This document shows positions 1 to 6,580 of a stretch of DNA of 11,886 bases, in pieces. The stretch covers positions 1 through 11,886 of the forward strand of contig WJJB01000067.1 in the NCBI GenBank assembly GCA_014729935.1, read 5' to 3'. A program made the position numbers and the translations under genes. This DNA is from Candidatus Bathyarchaeota archaeon (GTDB lineage: Archaea > Asgardarchaeota > Lokiarchaeia > Sigyniarchaeales > Sigyniarchaeaceae). The notes beneath the pieces are model-generated. The model was not told the origin of the DNA, ran no database searches, and saw only the letters and a list, made by a program, of their open reading frames with translations. Each line of letters starts with the position of its first letter. Positions within the stretch are counted from its first letter, which is position 1.

Positions 1-1
1 C

Positions 2-1045
2 ACCCCCCCCGATGTGATCGAGGCAACCAAGAAGGCACTCGATCAAGGTGCAGGTTGCGTGTATGCTCCAACCAGGGGACTTCCCAGGTTCAAGGAGCTG
101 ATCGCCAAGAAATTCAAGGAGGAAAATGGTATAGATGCTGATCCAGAAAAAAACATCATTGTGGCGAACGGGGGCAGCGGGACCATCACCTTAGCCTTCG
201 CGAGCATATTTAACCCTGGTGACGAGCTTCTCCTGTTTTCACCAAATTTCGTCTCGTATTTCTACGTCTCGCGCTATTTCGATGCGAGGATCGTCGAGGT
301 TCCACGGGACGGGGAATTAGCCCCATCCTTGGATTCGATGGAAGGCTCTATCACAAGTAAAACCAAGGCAATTCTAATTAATTCACCAAATAATCCCACC
401 GGCCATGCTATCTCTAGAAATGATCTTGAAAGTATATGTGATGCATGCATCGAGCATGATCTCTATCTCATCAGTGATGAAGTCTACGAGAAATTTCTTT
501 ACGATGGCAGGGAGCACGTGAGTCCTGCATCCTTGAACGGCATGGGTGATCGAACCATCACGCTCAATGCGTTATCAAAAACATTCTCCACGACAGGTTT
601 CAGGGTGGGATACCTGGCAGCTAGTGAGGAAATCATCCCGCTGATGGAAAACTTCTTGCAATACACCGGAGCAGGTGTGAATCACCCTTGCCAAGATGGG
701 GGTATTGCTGCCATGGAATTATTACTCGATAATCCTGGTTTCATGGAGAAAATCATTCATGATTACGAGAAACGAAGGGATATCTGCCATCGAAGGTTAA
801 ACGAGATGGGATTACCATGCCCGTTGCCAGGAGGTGCATTCTATGAAATGCCCTCAGTTGAAATGACTGGAATGAGCGGGGATGTATTTTCAAGAGAACT
901 CGTCAGGAATAAAGGAGTGGCGGTGGTGCCGGGAGGGACATTTGGTTCCCATTCAAGGAATAGGGTGCGAATATCTTACGCGTTACCAGAGGTCAAGCTC
1001 GTTCAGGCATTGAACAGGATGGAGGCATTCATTAAAGCTTCGTGA
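2..1045 (+). CDS. PLP-dependent aminotransferase, class I/II (5'-truncated by window edge)
   Basis: Fold-type I, pyridoxal-phosphate-dependent aminotransferase of the aspartate/aromatic aminotransferase-like group, a cytosolic enzyme that moves an amino group between an amino acid and a 2-oxoacid. The reading frame is open to base 2 and already reads Thr-Pro-Pro-Asp-Val-Ile-Glu there, a typical internal motif, so the GTG at 14 is not the start and roughly 30-45 N-terminal residues lie outside. Counting from that GTG: YAPTRG near 17-22, the SPNNPTG loop at 124-130, SDEVYEKF with the PLP-ring Asp155 and Tyr158, the SKTFSTTGFRVGY motif with Schiff-base Lys189 (bases 578-580), and the C-terminal RVRISYA with the substrate-carboxylate Arg. 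All key residues are present, so it should be active. Substrate cannot be told from sequence. It ends with TGA one base from the stop of the convergent WD40 gene. Confidence 0.95.
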   Translation, partial: TPPDVIEATKKALDQGAGCVYAPTRGLPRFKELIAKKFKEENGIDADPEKNIIVANGGSGTITLAFASIFNPGDELLLFSPNFVSYFYVSRYFDARIVEVPRDGELAPSLDSMEGSITSKTKAILINSPNNPTGHAISRNDLESICDACIEHDLYLISDEVYEKFLYDGREHVSPASLNGMGDRTITLNALSKTFSTTGFRVGYLAASEEIIPLMENFLQYTGAGVNHPCQDGGIAAMELLLDNPGFMEKIIHDYEKRRDICHRRLNEMGLPCPLPGGAFYEMPSVEMTGMSGDVFSRELVRNKGVAVVPGGTFGSHSRNRVRISYALPEVKLVQALNRMEAFIKAS

Positions 1046-1046
1046 A

Positions 1047-2108
1047 TCATGGCTCGCTGGATGGAGATCGAGCCATTCTCCACATTTTCATTCTTCCATC
1101 GGAAGAGACCGTGTACAGCCTGCCATGCTTGTCATCAAGGGCAAATTTTTCAACTGTTTTCTCATGGGCGTTCCACCAGAAACCTGCATGAATGAAATTA
1201 CCGTGTCCATCCAAAATGTACCCGGCAATCGTCCCATCACCCCCCGCAGCAAGAATCAATGGAAGGCGATGGGGTGGCGAGGAGGTCCCCACCATTTCCC
1301 CTGCAATCGCTCCTGCAACTGGATGATTGCGGGACACGCTGATAACATCCAGCACCTTTCCCTGGCGTGTATCAATTCTTGACTCGATCAACATTTCTCG
1401 CGTATCGAGAAGGCAAATGCAGCCATCCATTCCAGCTGTGATAATCTTCCCGGTAGATTGCACAGGTGTTAATGAGAAAACCGGACCCTCGTGAACCTTC
1501 ACTCCAGTATCCCGCAATCCATTTCCATGGTCTTTTGCCATCAATTTCAGTACCACACCATCCACGCGCCCAGCCAACAAGCATTCTTCACCAGACCTCG
1601 GTTGGTATAACGAGAGAACGCCGCGACACTGGTAGGTTTCCCATTCCCACATGGAGACCAATGTACTGGCATTCAAGGCGTGTATCATGCCATTCAAAGA
1701 GCCCGTGTACAATATCCCTGCAACCGCATCAAGAATCGAGCAGTAAATGCCCCTAGAACTTGGCAATTCCTTGCTTCTAACCATTGAATGATCTAATAGT
1801 GACCTGATGGCGATAACGCCATGATCGGAACAAGTATAGAGCAGGTTTTCGCTTTTAGAGAAATGAAGCGATTCTATATTACCCCTTGGTGATGATATCA
1901 GGCTTGAATCACCCGATGTCACATCTATCACGTGGATAATCCCCCCTTCCCCACCTGCTGCCACGGTCTTGCCATCGGGAGCTATTGCCACGTTAAACAG
2001 CCGTGGATGCCCCGTGGTACGTTCCGATCGTGTATCCACAAGCACGCGAGAATCTAGTAACGCAGTTGCATCAAGAGAGCGGGGGTATTCCTTGCGAGAA
2101 TCGTGCAC
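1047..2108 (-). CDS. WD40-repeat-like beta-propeller protein
   Basis: A 353-residue protein with about seven WD40-like repeats, enough for one seven-bladed propeller, normally a protein-binding scaffold. Approximate blades are residues 35-66, 76-108, 119-150, 162-195, 206-240, 250-305 and 314-345. Several keep the Gly-Gly/Ser-x-Asp-Gly turn (AAGGEGG, TAGMDG, AAGGDG, VSSDG), and the last ends in the canonical MKMW. Blade 6 has an insertion of about 20 residues. There is no signal peptide or membrane helix, so it should be cytosolic. The start is a GTG at 2106-2108: an in-frame TGA lies two codons upstream and no ATG is near, with only a weak GTGAT upstream, so a later GTG is possible. Convergent with the aminotransferase. 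Its partner is unknown. Intracellular WD40 proteins are common in Asgard archaea and eukaryotes. I am confident of the fold, not of a function. Confidence 0.85.
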   Translation of the reverse strand: MHDSRKEYPRSLDATALLDSRVLVDTRSERTTGHPRLFNVAIAPDGKTVAAGGEGGIIHVIDVTSGDSSLISSPRGNIESLHFSKSENLLYTCSDHGVIAIRSLLDHSMVRSKELPSSRGIYCSILDAVAGILYTGSLNGMIHALNASTLVSMWEWETYQCRGVLSLYQPRSGEECLLAGRVDGVVLKLMAKDHGNGLRDTGVKVHEGPVFSLTPVQSTGKIITAGMDGCICLLDTREMLIESRIDTRQGKVLDVISVSRNHPVAGAIAGEMVGTSSPPHRLPLILAAGGDGTIAGYILDGHGNFIHAGFWWNAHEKTVEKFALDDKHGRLYTVSSDGRMKMWRMARSPSSEP

Positions 2109-2138
2109 TTGGCATCACGAGCTAAAAACCCCCGGTGC

Positions 2139-2150
2139 GACTTAAACGCG
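2139..2150 (-). promoter_or_regulatory. Possible box A (TATA) element for the WD40 gene
   Basis: The minus strand reads CGCGTTTAAGTCG here, a TTTAWA-like box centred about 36 bases before the GTG start at 2108. That would put a transcription start near 2118 and leave a leader of about ten bases. It overlaps the TAA of the doubtful small ORF upstream. Position and A/T core are the only support. Confidence 0.25.
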
Positions 2151-2300
2151 TTCTTTATCAGGGATAATGTTCTTTTCCAAGGAACCAGATTTTCTTCCAT
2201 CAGGTGGATCCATGGATTTCCCCACGGTTTCCCATGTTGGTGGTATAAGTAGCAAGAATGTCTTGAGCCAACTGAATGAGGAATGGAGCAAGATCGTCAT
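2142..2300 (-). CDS. Doubtful 52-codon ORF overlapping the end of the Alba-like gene
   Basis: An ORF starting at ATG 2298-2300, overlapping the TGA (2297-2299) of the Alba-like gene in an ATGA arrangement, the classic sign of translational coupling, and ending with TAA at 2142-2144. The predicted 52-residue product has a hydrophobic stretch near its N-terminus (SWLKTFLLLIPPTW) and a charged C-terminal half containing GRKSGSLEKNIIPDK. I recognise no family. A rival reading exists: another minus-strand frame of the same DNA reads DDLAPFLIQLAQDILATYTT from about 2296 down to a TGA near 2200, but has no start codon, as though the Alba-like protein once ran on through a frame change. The stretch may be this small gene, a frame-disturbed extension of its neighbour, or noncoding spacer. 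Confidence 0.25.
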   Translation of the reverse strand: MTILLHSSFSWLKTFLLLIPPTWETVGKSMDPPDGRKSGSLEKNIIPDKERV

Positions 2301-2596
2301 CTCATTAATGCAATGCGAATCCACGAGAGGGGACGTATTTTACCATTCTTTAGTTCCACGTCTTCTTGGGTTCCGATTTTCACGTCCTCCACGTGAAACC
2401 CGTCGAGTTCACTTGCAACGGCCTCAAGTGCCAATCGCACTGCCAAGTTGATGCTATTGCCCCACGCTTGCAACACGATCTCGTGCATCTCTTTCGATTT
2501 TTCTTTTATTTCATCCTTGAAACGAACATCCCGATCTATCCTAACGAGAACGTGCCTATCGTCCAAGTTATTACCCAACTCTTGCAATAGAACCAT
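2297..2596 (-). CDS. Divergent Alba-superfamily nucleic-acid-binding protein
   Basis: A 99-residue basic protein that I place in the Alba fold, whose archaeal members are dimeric DNA/RNA-binding proteins. Residues 39-60, including EIVLQAWGNSINLAV, follow the Alba pattern EIVIKARGRAISKAV; then comes VEDVKIGTQ (69-77), matching the KEIKIGTE strand, an acidic NGK hairpin, and the closing strand SWIRIAL, matching STIEIVL. The length is normal for the family. Differences: the N-terminal Gly-Lys-Lys loop that carries the DNA-contacting lysines is not evident, the first helix is short, and Trp replaces the Arg of KARG. It could therefore belong to an RNA-binding or SpoVS-like branch. The ATG at 2594-2596 is preceded by GGGAG at 2606-2610 with nine bases spacing and a TATA-like element further up. 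It lies 83 bases downstream of the phosphoesterase on the same strand. Confidence 0.65.
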   Translation of the reverse strand: MVLLQELGNNLDDRHVLVRIDRDVRFKDEIKEKSKEMHEIVLQAWGNSINLAVRLALEAVASELDGFHVEDVKIGTQEDVELKNGKIRPLSWIRIALMR

Positions 2597-2605
2597 GACT
2601 CACAT

Positions 2606-2641
2606 CTCCCTGTATTCTTCGCCCGTGGAATTTTTAAAAGC
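2606..2641 (-). promoter_or_regulatory. Promoter and ribosome binding site of the Alba-like gene
   Basis: On the minus strand a box-A-like CTTTTAAAAATT (about 2630-2641) is centred some 39 bases before the ATG at 2596. A start site about 26 bases downstream would give a leader of about 13 bases, just including the GGGAG Shine-Dalgarno at 2606-2610. The spacing of all three elements fits an archaeal promoter, so this gene is probably transcribed on its own even though it follows the phosphoesterase. Confidence 0.4.
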
Positions 2642-2679
2642 TTGGTTGGAGATGGTGCCAAGGGATCTCAAGGAGGTGC

Positions 2680-3984
2680 TTAGATCGACTGAACCTTTGC
2701 AGGGGGGTGGAACGTCTTCCCCTGGCCCGTGCGCTTGATTACATCCATGAATAATTCTTGACCATCCTTTCCCAACAATCGTATATCGCATGTATCACCC
2801 GAGAATACCAAGCAGGTGACGCCATGCTCCAAGATACCAAAGACGTGAGAACTCTTGATGATATCATTGCTCACGTTATCATTTTCCAACTTACCAGAAA
2901 GGATCCCGTCCCTTTCGTGAAGGTGGGTACGCCCCTTCCAGATGTAATTTGGTGTGCCCTTGAGGCGCCTGGGATCCCTCACGCTGGTGCTCAAACCACC
3001 GCCACCGTTTCCGCACAAGATGTAATTGGTACCGCCCCATGGCGCCTCCCTGCTTCGCCAGTAGATCTCCCAGGCATGGTCATGGCCATAAAACACCATG
3101 TCAACCTTGTACTCATCGAAAAGGGCTCTATAGGCTATATCATACCAATTCATGAGATTTGCCGAGTCCATTGAACTGTAAATTGGATGGTGCAGGCATA
3201 TGATTTTCCATAAATGCCTTTCCGCTGCATCCGCGAGTGCCTTTTCAAGCCACTCCATTTGTTCATCCGAGATAACCCCTTGTCCCGCCCGAGTTTGCCC
3301 CGCATTGGTTGAATCGAGCATGATGAACCTGCAATTCGCATAGGTAAACTGGTAAAAACCACCGATGGATGAATCTGGATAGGGATTCCGAAACGTTTGG
3401 ATGAAATGCGCGTAAGTTTCGGGATGGTCGGTGTCATGGTTGCCTGTCACGTGAAGGATGGGAAATCGGCTGGGAGCGTGGTGAACTTGGTGAAAATAGT
3501 CATTCCAAGCGGTTTCCTGTCCACCATGAGTTATACAATCTCCGCAGCTTATTAGGAACCGTGAATCGGGGATGTCATGGTGTATCCTATTTAATAACCA
3601 AGATATGTTATTGTGGATATCGCTAGCGATGCATGCCGTGAATGGATGTTGGCTTCCCGCTTCCGGGGCTGTAATGAAACTGTATACCGGTTGTTGATCC
3701 CGCTTCTTGAGATCCTCAGGGCGAGAAATCTGGTAATAATAGGTGGTGCGTGGTTCCAAATCTTCTAAAAGGAACGAATGGGTGGTGGCGGGTGGATCTG
3801 CATCATGTACCAGTTTCGTTTCGAGGCTATCGGGGGACAAGCCATGCATTAACCATGCGTTCTTGCTGAAAAATTTCGATTGCCACGTGACCCTCATGCT
3901 CGTTGAAGGATCGATAGTGAACTCGGAATATGGTCCCCAGCACCTGAAGGTACTCGCATCCGACCAGCCATAATCGAGCTTCAT
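2680..3984 (-). CDS. Purple-acid-phosphatase-like metallophosphoesterase with N-terminal FN3-like domain
   Basis: A calcineurin-like metallophosphoesterase, about 434 residues. From the ATG at 3982-3984, residues 13-107 form an FN3-like domain as in purple acid phosphatases (WGPYSEFTIDPSTSMRVTW, then LEPRTTYYYQIS). The catalytic domain follows with all metal-ligand motifs in order: SDIH (Asp122, His124), GDC (Asp149), GNHD (Asn182, His183), LHHP (near 264-267) and GHDH (His301, His303). It should bind two metals and cleave a phosphoester; the substrate is unknown. Purple acid phosphatases are usually secreted, but I see no signal peptide or membrane helix, so this one looks cytosolic. The start is uncertain: an in-frame TTG at 3994-3996 adds four residues and neither start has a well-placed Shine-Dalgarno. 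A TATA-like site at 4053-4064 is upstream. It is divergent from the zinc-ribbon gene. Confidence 0.88.
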   Translation of the reverse strand: MKLDYGWSDASTFRCWGPYSEFTIDPSTSMRVTWQSKFFSKNAWLMHGLSPDSLETKLVHDADPPATTHSFLLEDLEPRTTYYYQISRPEDLKKRDQQPVYSFITAPEAGSQHPFTACIASDIHNNISWLLNRIHHDIPDSRFLISCGDCITHGGQETAWNDYFHQVHHAPSRFPILHVTGNHDTDHPETYAHFIQTFRNPYPDSSIGGFYQFTYANCRFIMLDSTNAGQTRAGQGVISDEQMEWLEKALADAAERHLWKIICLHHPIYSSMDSANLMNWYDIAYRALFDEYKVDMVFYGHDHAWEIYWRSREAPWGGTNYILCGNGGGGLSTSVRDPRRLKGTPNYIWKGRTHLHERDGILSGKLENDNVSNDIIKSSHVFGILEHGVTCLVFSGDTCDIRLLGKDGQELFMDVIKRTGQGKTFHPPAKVQSI

Positions 3985-4052
3985 CAATATGTGCAATGGT
4001 TCCTTGAATAAATGGGTTAGCCTTCATTGTATGATTTCTCTCTCACGAACAC

Positions 4053-4064
4053 TAATATTAATAA
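4053..4064. promoter_or_regulatory. A/T-rich, near-palindromic TATA-like element in the divergent intergenic region
   Basis: The sequence TAATATTAATAA contains the palindrome TAATATTA and could serve TBP in either direction. To the right it would start transcription near 4084, leaving a leader of about 46 bases for the zinc-ribbon gene at 4130. To the left it would start near 4032, upstream of the phosphoesterase. A weaker candidate for the rightward gene, CAATATAAC at about 4105-4113, is too close to its ATG for a normal leader. Assignment is by position and base composition only. Confidence 0.35.
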
Positions 4065-4129
4065 CTCTTGGGAAAGATCATATTCCTCAGAACCATCACG
4101 AACACAATATAACGAGGATCTGAAGAGAA

Positions 4130-4486
4130 ATGAGCATCACATCATCTCAAAAAGTGCTATTTGCCATCGTTTACGTGGTTTCCTTCGTCTTGATAGGATT
4201 GGGGGCGATCTTTCTCATGGCCGCAGCATGGGATCCCATGCGTTTAGTTACCGGGGGAATCATGATTGGCGCGGGGATGGCATTAATCATTGGCGTTCGC
4301 CTGCGGCAGAAAGTGGTCGTGGAACAGAAGGTAACCTTGAAACCATCACGAATCAAGGACATGCAATGCAAGGAATGTGGAGCTAACTTGACGAAGGAAG
4401 AGATTAGCATCAAGCATGATGTTGTGATAGTTAAATGCGCCTACTGCGGGGCATTATACGAGATGTCAGACGAGCCTATATGGTGA
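4130..4486 (+). CDS. Two-helix membrane protein with C-terminal zinc ribbon
   Basis: A 118-residue protein of unknown function. Two hydrophobic segments (about residues 8-31 and 40-56) with a short loop form a membrane hairpin, followed by a basic stretch and a compact zinc-ribbon-like domain with CKEC at about 80-83 and CAYC at about 103-106. The two CxxC knuckles about 20 residues apart are the usual spacing for a four-cysteine zinc site. The positive-inside rule puts the ribbon in the cytoplasm. The ATG is preceded by GAGGATC at 4114-4120. Its TGA (4484-4486) is part of the GGTGA Shine-Dalgarno of the DUF2207-type gene, so the two are almost certainly one operon and probably one complex. 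It could recruit or sense a partner for that neighbour; this is inference. Confidence 0.8.
   Translation: MSITSSQKVLFAIVYVVSFVLIGLGAIFLMAAAWDPMRLVTGGIMIGAGMALIIGVRLRQKVVVEQKVTLKPSRIKDMQCKECGANLTKEEISIKHDVVIVKCAYCGALYEMSDEPIW
4482..4486 (+). promoter_or_regulatory. GGTGA ribosome binding site containing the upstream gene's stop codon
   Basis: GGTGA matches the archaeal anti-Shine-Dalgarno and lies eight bases before the ATG at 4495. Its TGA is the stop codon of the zinc-ribbon gene. This decides the start of the DUF2207-type gene in favour of 4495 over an in-frame ATG at 4480 and earlier in-frame codons inside the upstream gene, and implies translational coupling. Confidence 0.6.
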
Positions 4487-4494
4487 ATGAATGC

Positions 4495-6516
4495 ATGGAA
4501 TCTCGGAAAACAACCAAAAAAGTTCTTTTTATCATCTTCGGCGTGGTGCTTGTATCTTCATGCATCCAATTAAGCATGACGCAAGATGAGCAAAATGAAG
4601 CACCATGTCCCTCGTGGGAACCAAAATCGGAACGTGGAATCCAGCAATCATCGATCCACGAGGCGGATTACGATTTCGACGTGACGAACGAAACGGTAAA
4701 CATCTTCGTCCAATATAATGGTTTGCTCAAGGTGGAATACTATATCACGTTTGATGTCGATGATGGACCAATCGAATACATTGATCTTGGATTACCACAG
4801 GGATTGGATAGATCTACCGCCGTCGCGAACATTACCGTGGGCGGCATGGATTACCAGATAGCCAAGTCGGATATTGGTCCTCCCGATAGGAGTTATATCG
4901 ATCACGGAACCACGATATACTTGGGTAATTCACGCGAGATATTTCCTGGCGAGCAGGGGACGCTCCATTTTATCGGCAACTTGTCCAACATGCTTTACAA
5001 GGACTCGCAGAATAAGAGCAAGGCATCATTCAAGTTCGCACCCACGTGGTTCGATAATAGCATTGGTGGATACTTCGTTCAAGACTACCAAGTGACATTC
5101 TACTTCCCCCCCAACGAGGTTGACGGTTCCCAGCTGAGATGGCACGAGATAAACGATCCCGATTGGAAAGAGCCAACGTATGGCTTAGCAAACTTCACGA
5201 ACCCATTGGAACAGCGCTTGTATTACCGCTGGTATTATTCCTCCATCTCGCACGAGAAACACGTATTTGGAGCATCGTTTCCCGTTAGCTGGGTGGCGGA
5301 TGGAGTGGTGCAACCAAATCCGGCGGTGACTAATGCCATTTGGACGGCTCTCGTGATTTTTGGAGGGATAACGGTAGCTATCAGTGCCGTTTATCTTGTT
5401 TCAAAATACCAGAAAAAACGGAAGACGCAATACTATCCCCCCGTTCAAAAAAAGAAGAACCCCTTGGGAGGAATGGTATGCTGCGGGTTCTGGGTCATGA
5501 TCATCCTTGTAGTCGTCTTCTTCGAGCACTTGGCGACCATCCTGTTCGCGCTGAGCATCGGCTTGGTGGTTGGTGCATTTGCATTCATCGCATATTTCGT
5601 TGCTCGCTGGATCGATAAGCGCAGGATCAAGTACGAGAAACCAAAATTGAGCATCGAATGTGCGGGGGTCAATAAAAACCTCACGGTGCCCGAATCAGCC
5701 ATCCTCAAGAACACGCCGCTTGGCAGGGTTATTTTCTTGATTTTATTTGGCATGATGAAGAAGGAACTCATCTCAATCGAATCCGAGAAGCCATTATTAT
5801 TCGGCCGTGAGAAAAAGCTCTTCTTGGATAATCTTCGTAAGATGGACGAGAAAGGGCGCAAGATCAGGGATTACGAGCTTGATATCTACGAGGCGATAGA
5901 TCCAAAAACGAAGAAAATGAGGGAATCAAAGCTGAAGGATGCCCTCATCAAGATGATCAAGAAGGTTCACAAGAAGATGGTCGGTTTTGACTTGCAAGCA
6001 ACTATCACCTATCACGAGAACCTGATGAAAAAAGCATGGAAGCAAGTGCACGACAGCAAGGGAGAGATTAACTTGGATGAGATCGAGGAGGAATTTGAAT
6101 ACATGTTACTTGATGACGAGTTCGAGGACAAGGCACCCAGGGTCTTTGGTCACCGCCCAGTCCTAGTGCCGCACTGGTACCGCTCCTACTACTGGTGGCG
6201 CCGGCCCGGCGTCATTACAGGGATACCGGGGCGTGGTGTTGGCACGTTGGGCGGAAGGATCGGGGGTGCTTCTTTCAATATGGGTTCATTTGCCAATTCC
6301 ATTGCAACGGGATTGGAAAACGTCTCAAACAACATTGCCACCAACGTGTCCAACTTCTTCAATTCGATCGTTTCCAAGGTCTCCCCACCCCCACCAAAAT
6401 CATCGGGTGGAAGTTTCAGTGGTGGTGGCCGTAGTTACGGGGGACACTCTTGTGCTTGTGCCTGTGCGTGTGCATGCGCTGGTTGTGCCTGCGCGTGCGC
6501 CGGTGGCGGACGGTAA
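4495..6516 (+). CDS. DUF2207-type membrane protein with Cys-Ala-rich C-terminal tail
   Basis: A 673-residue membrane protein resembling the DUF2207 family, whose function is unknown. An N-terminal signal or anchor helix (about 10-23, ending VLVSSC) leads into an extracellular beta-rich domain (about 35-270) with DUF2207-like features such as a YNGLLKVEYYITFDV strand and a FPGEQGTLHF strand. Membrane helices lie at about 279-301, 327-345 and 347-373. A cytosolic region with the family pattern PESAILKNTPLGRVIFLILF (about 399-418) follows, then a charged helical region to about 550, a Trp/Tyr-rich segment (VPHWYRSYYWWRRPG) and a Gly/Ser/Asn-rich low-complexity stretch. The last 21 residues are five Cys-Ala pairs, Gly, three Cys-Ala pairs and GGGR. 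The lipobox match at Cys23 is loose. The start is chosen by GGTGA at 4482-4486. Operon with the zinc-ribbon gene. Confidence 0.82.
   Translation: MESRKTTKKVLFIIFGVVLVSSCIQLSMTQDEQNEAPCPSWEPKSERGIQQSSIHEADYDFDVTNETVNIFVQYNGLLKVEYYITFDVDDGPIEYIDLGLPQGLDRSTAVANITVGGMDYQIAKSDIGPPDRSYIDHGTTIYLGNSREIFPGEQGTLHFIGNLSNMLYKDSQNKSKASFKFAPTWFDNSIGGYFVQDYQVTFYFPPNEVDGSQLRWHEINDPDWKEPTYGLANFTNPLEQRLYYRWYYSSISHEKHVFGASFPVSWVADGVVQPNPAVTNAIWTALVIFGGITVAISAVYLVSKYQKKRKTQYYPPVQKKKNPLGGMVCCGFWVMIILVVVFFEHLATILFALSIGLVVGAFAFIAYFVARWIDKRRIKYEKPKLSIECAGVNKNLTVPESAILKNTPLGRVIFLILFGMMKKELISIESEKPLLFGREKKLFLDNLRKMDEKGRKIRDYELDIYEAIDPKTKKMRESKLKDALIKMIKKVHKKMVGFDLQATITYHENLMKKAWKQVHDSKGEINLDEIEEEFEYMLLDDEFEDKAPRVFGHRPVLVPHWYRSYYWWRRPGVITGIPGRGVGTLGGRIGGASFNMGSFANSIATGLENVSNNIATNVSNFFNSIVSKVSPPPPKSSGGSFSGGGRSYGGHSCACACACACAGCACACAGGGR
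6451..6513 (+). repeat. Coding repeat: eight Cys-Ala dipeptides and GGGR at the protein C-terminus
   Basis: Twenty-one codons at the very end of the DUF2207-type gene encode five Cys-Ala pairs, one Gly, three Cys-Ala pairs and Gly-Gly-Gly-Arg. The repeat units use all four alanine codons and both cysteine codons in mixed order, so the nucleotide sequence is not a clean microsatellite. This argues that the peptide pattern itself is selected. It is preceded by a Pro-rich and Gly/Ser-rich linker (bases about 6385-6450). Confidence 0.85.
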
Positions 6517-6518
6517 GG

Positions 6519-6580
6519 ATTTTATTTTCCTTTCGTTCTCTCTTTGGGATTCATTTCACAATCCATTTTTTTCCTTCTTG
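6519..6580 (+). terminator. T-rich terminator of the zinc-ribbon/DUF2207 operon
   Basis: Immediately after the TAA stop the plus strand carries several T tracts (TTTTATTTTCC, TTTCGTTCTCTCTTT and a run of seven T at 6566-6572) without a GC-rich hairpin. This is the usual form of factor-independent termination in archaea. Confidence 0.45.

Noticed and set aside
3..10. Run of eight C at the window start as a slippage tract
   Set aside because: It encodes the conserved Pro-Pro of the aminotransferase in frame; nothing shows instability.
14..16. GTG as start of the aminotransferase gene
   Set aside because: The frame is open upstream to the window edge and reads conserved family residues (TPPDVIEA), so the gene begins outside.
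2167..2451. Plus-strand 94-codon ORF opposite the Alba-like gene
   Set aside because: Its second half is antisense to the Alba-fold core and is Arg/Pro-rich as expected of a shadow frame; no ribosome binding site was seen.
4091..4352. Twelve-base direct repeat AACCATCACGAA at 4091-4102 and 4341-4352
   Set aside because: Only two copies, one inside coding sequence, no structure around them; probably chance.
4027..4386. Plus-strand 119-codon ORF across the divergent intergenic region
   Set aside because: It runs through the zinc-ribbon gene in another frame, has no family features and would cover the promoters.
4435..4494. Upstream extension of the DUF2207-type gene into the zinc-ribbon gene
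   Set aside because: It would run through the zinc-ribbon coding sequence and add a basic segment before the signal helix; the GGTGA site fits ATG 4495 much better.
5445..5861. Minus-strand 138-codon ORF inside the DUF2207-type gene
   Set aside because: Antisense to clear membrane helices; its hydrophobic and Lys/Phe-rich composition mirrors the real gene.
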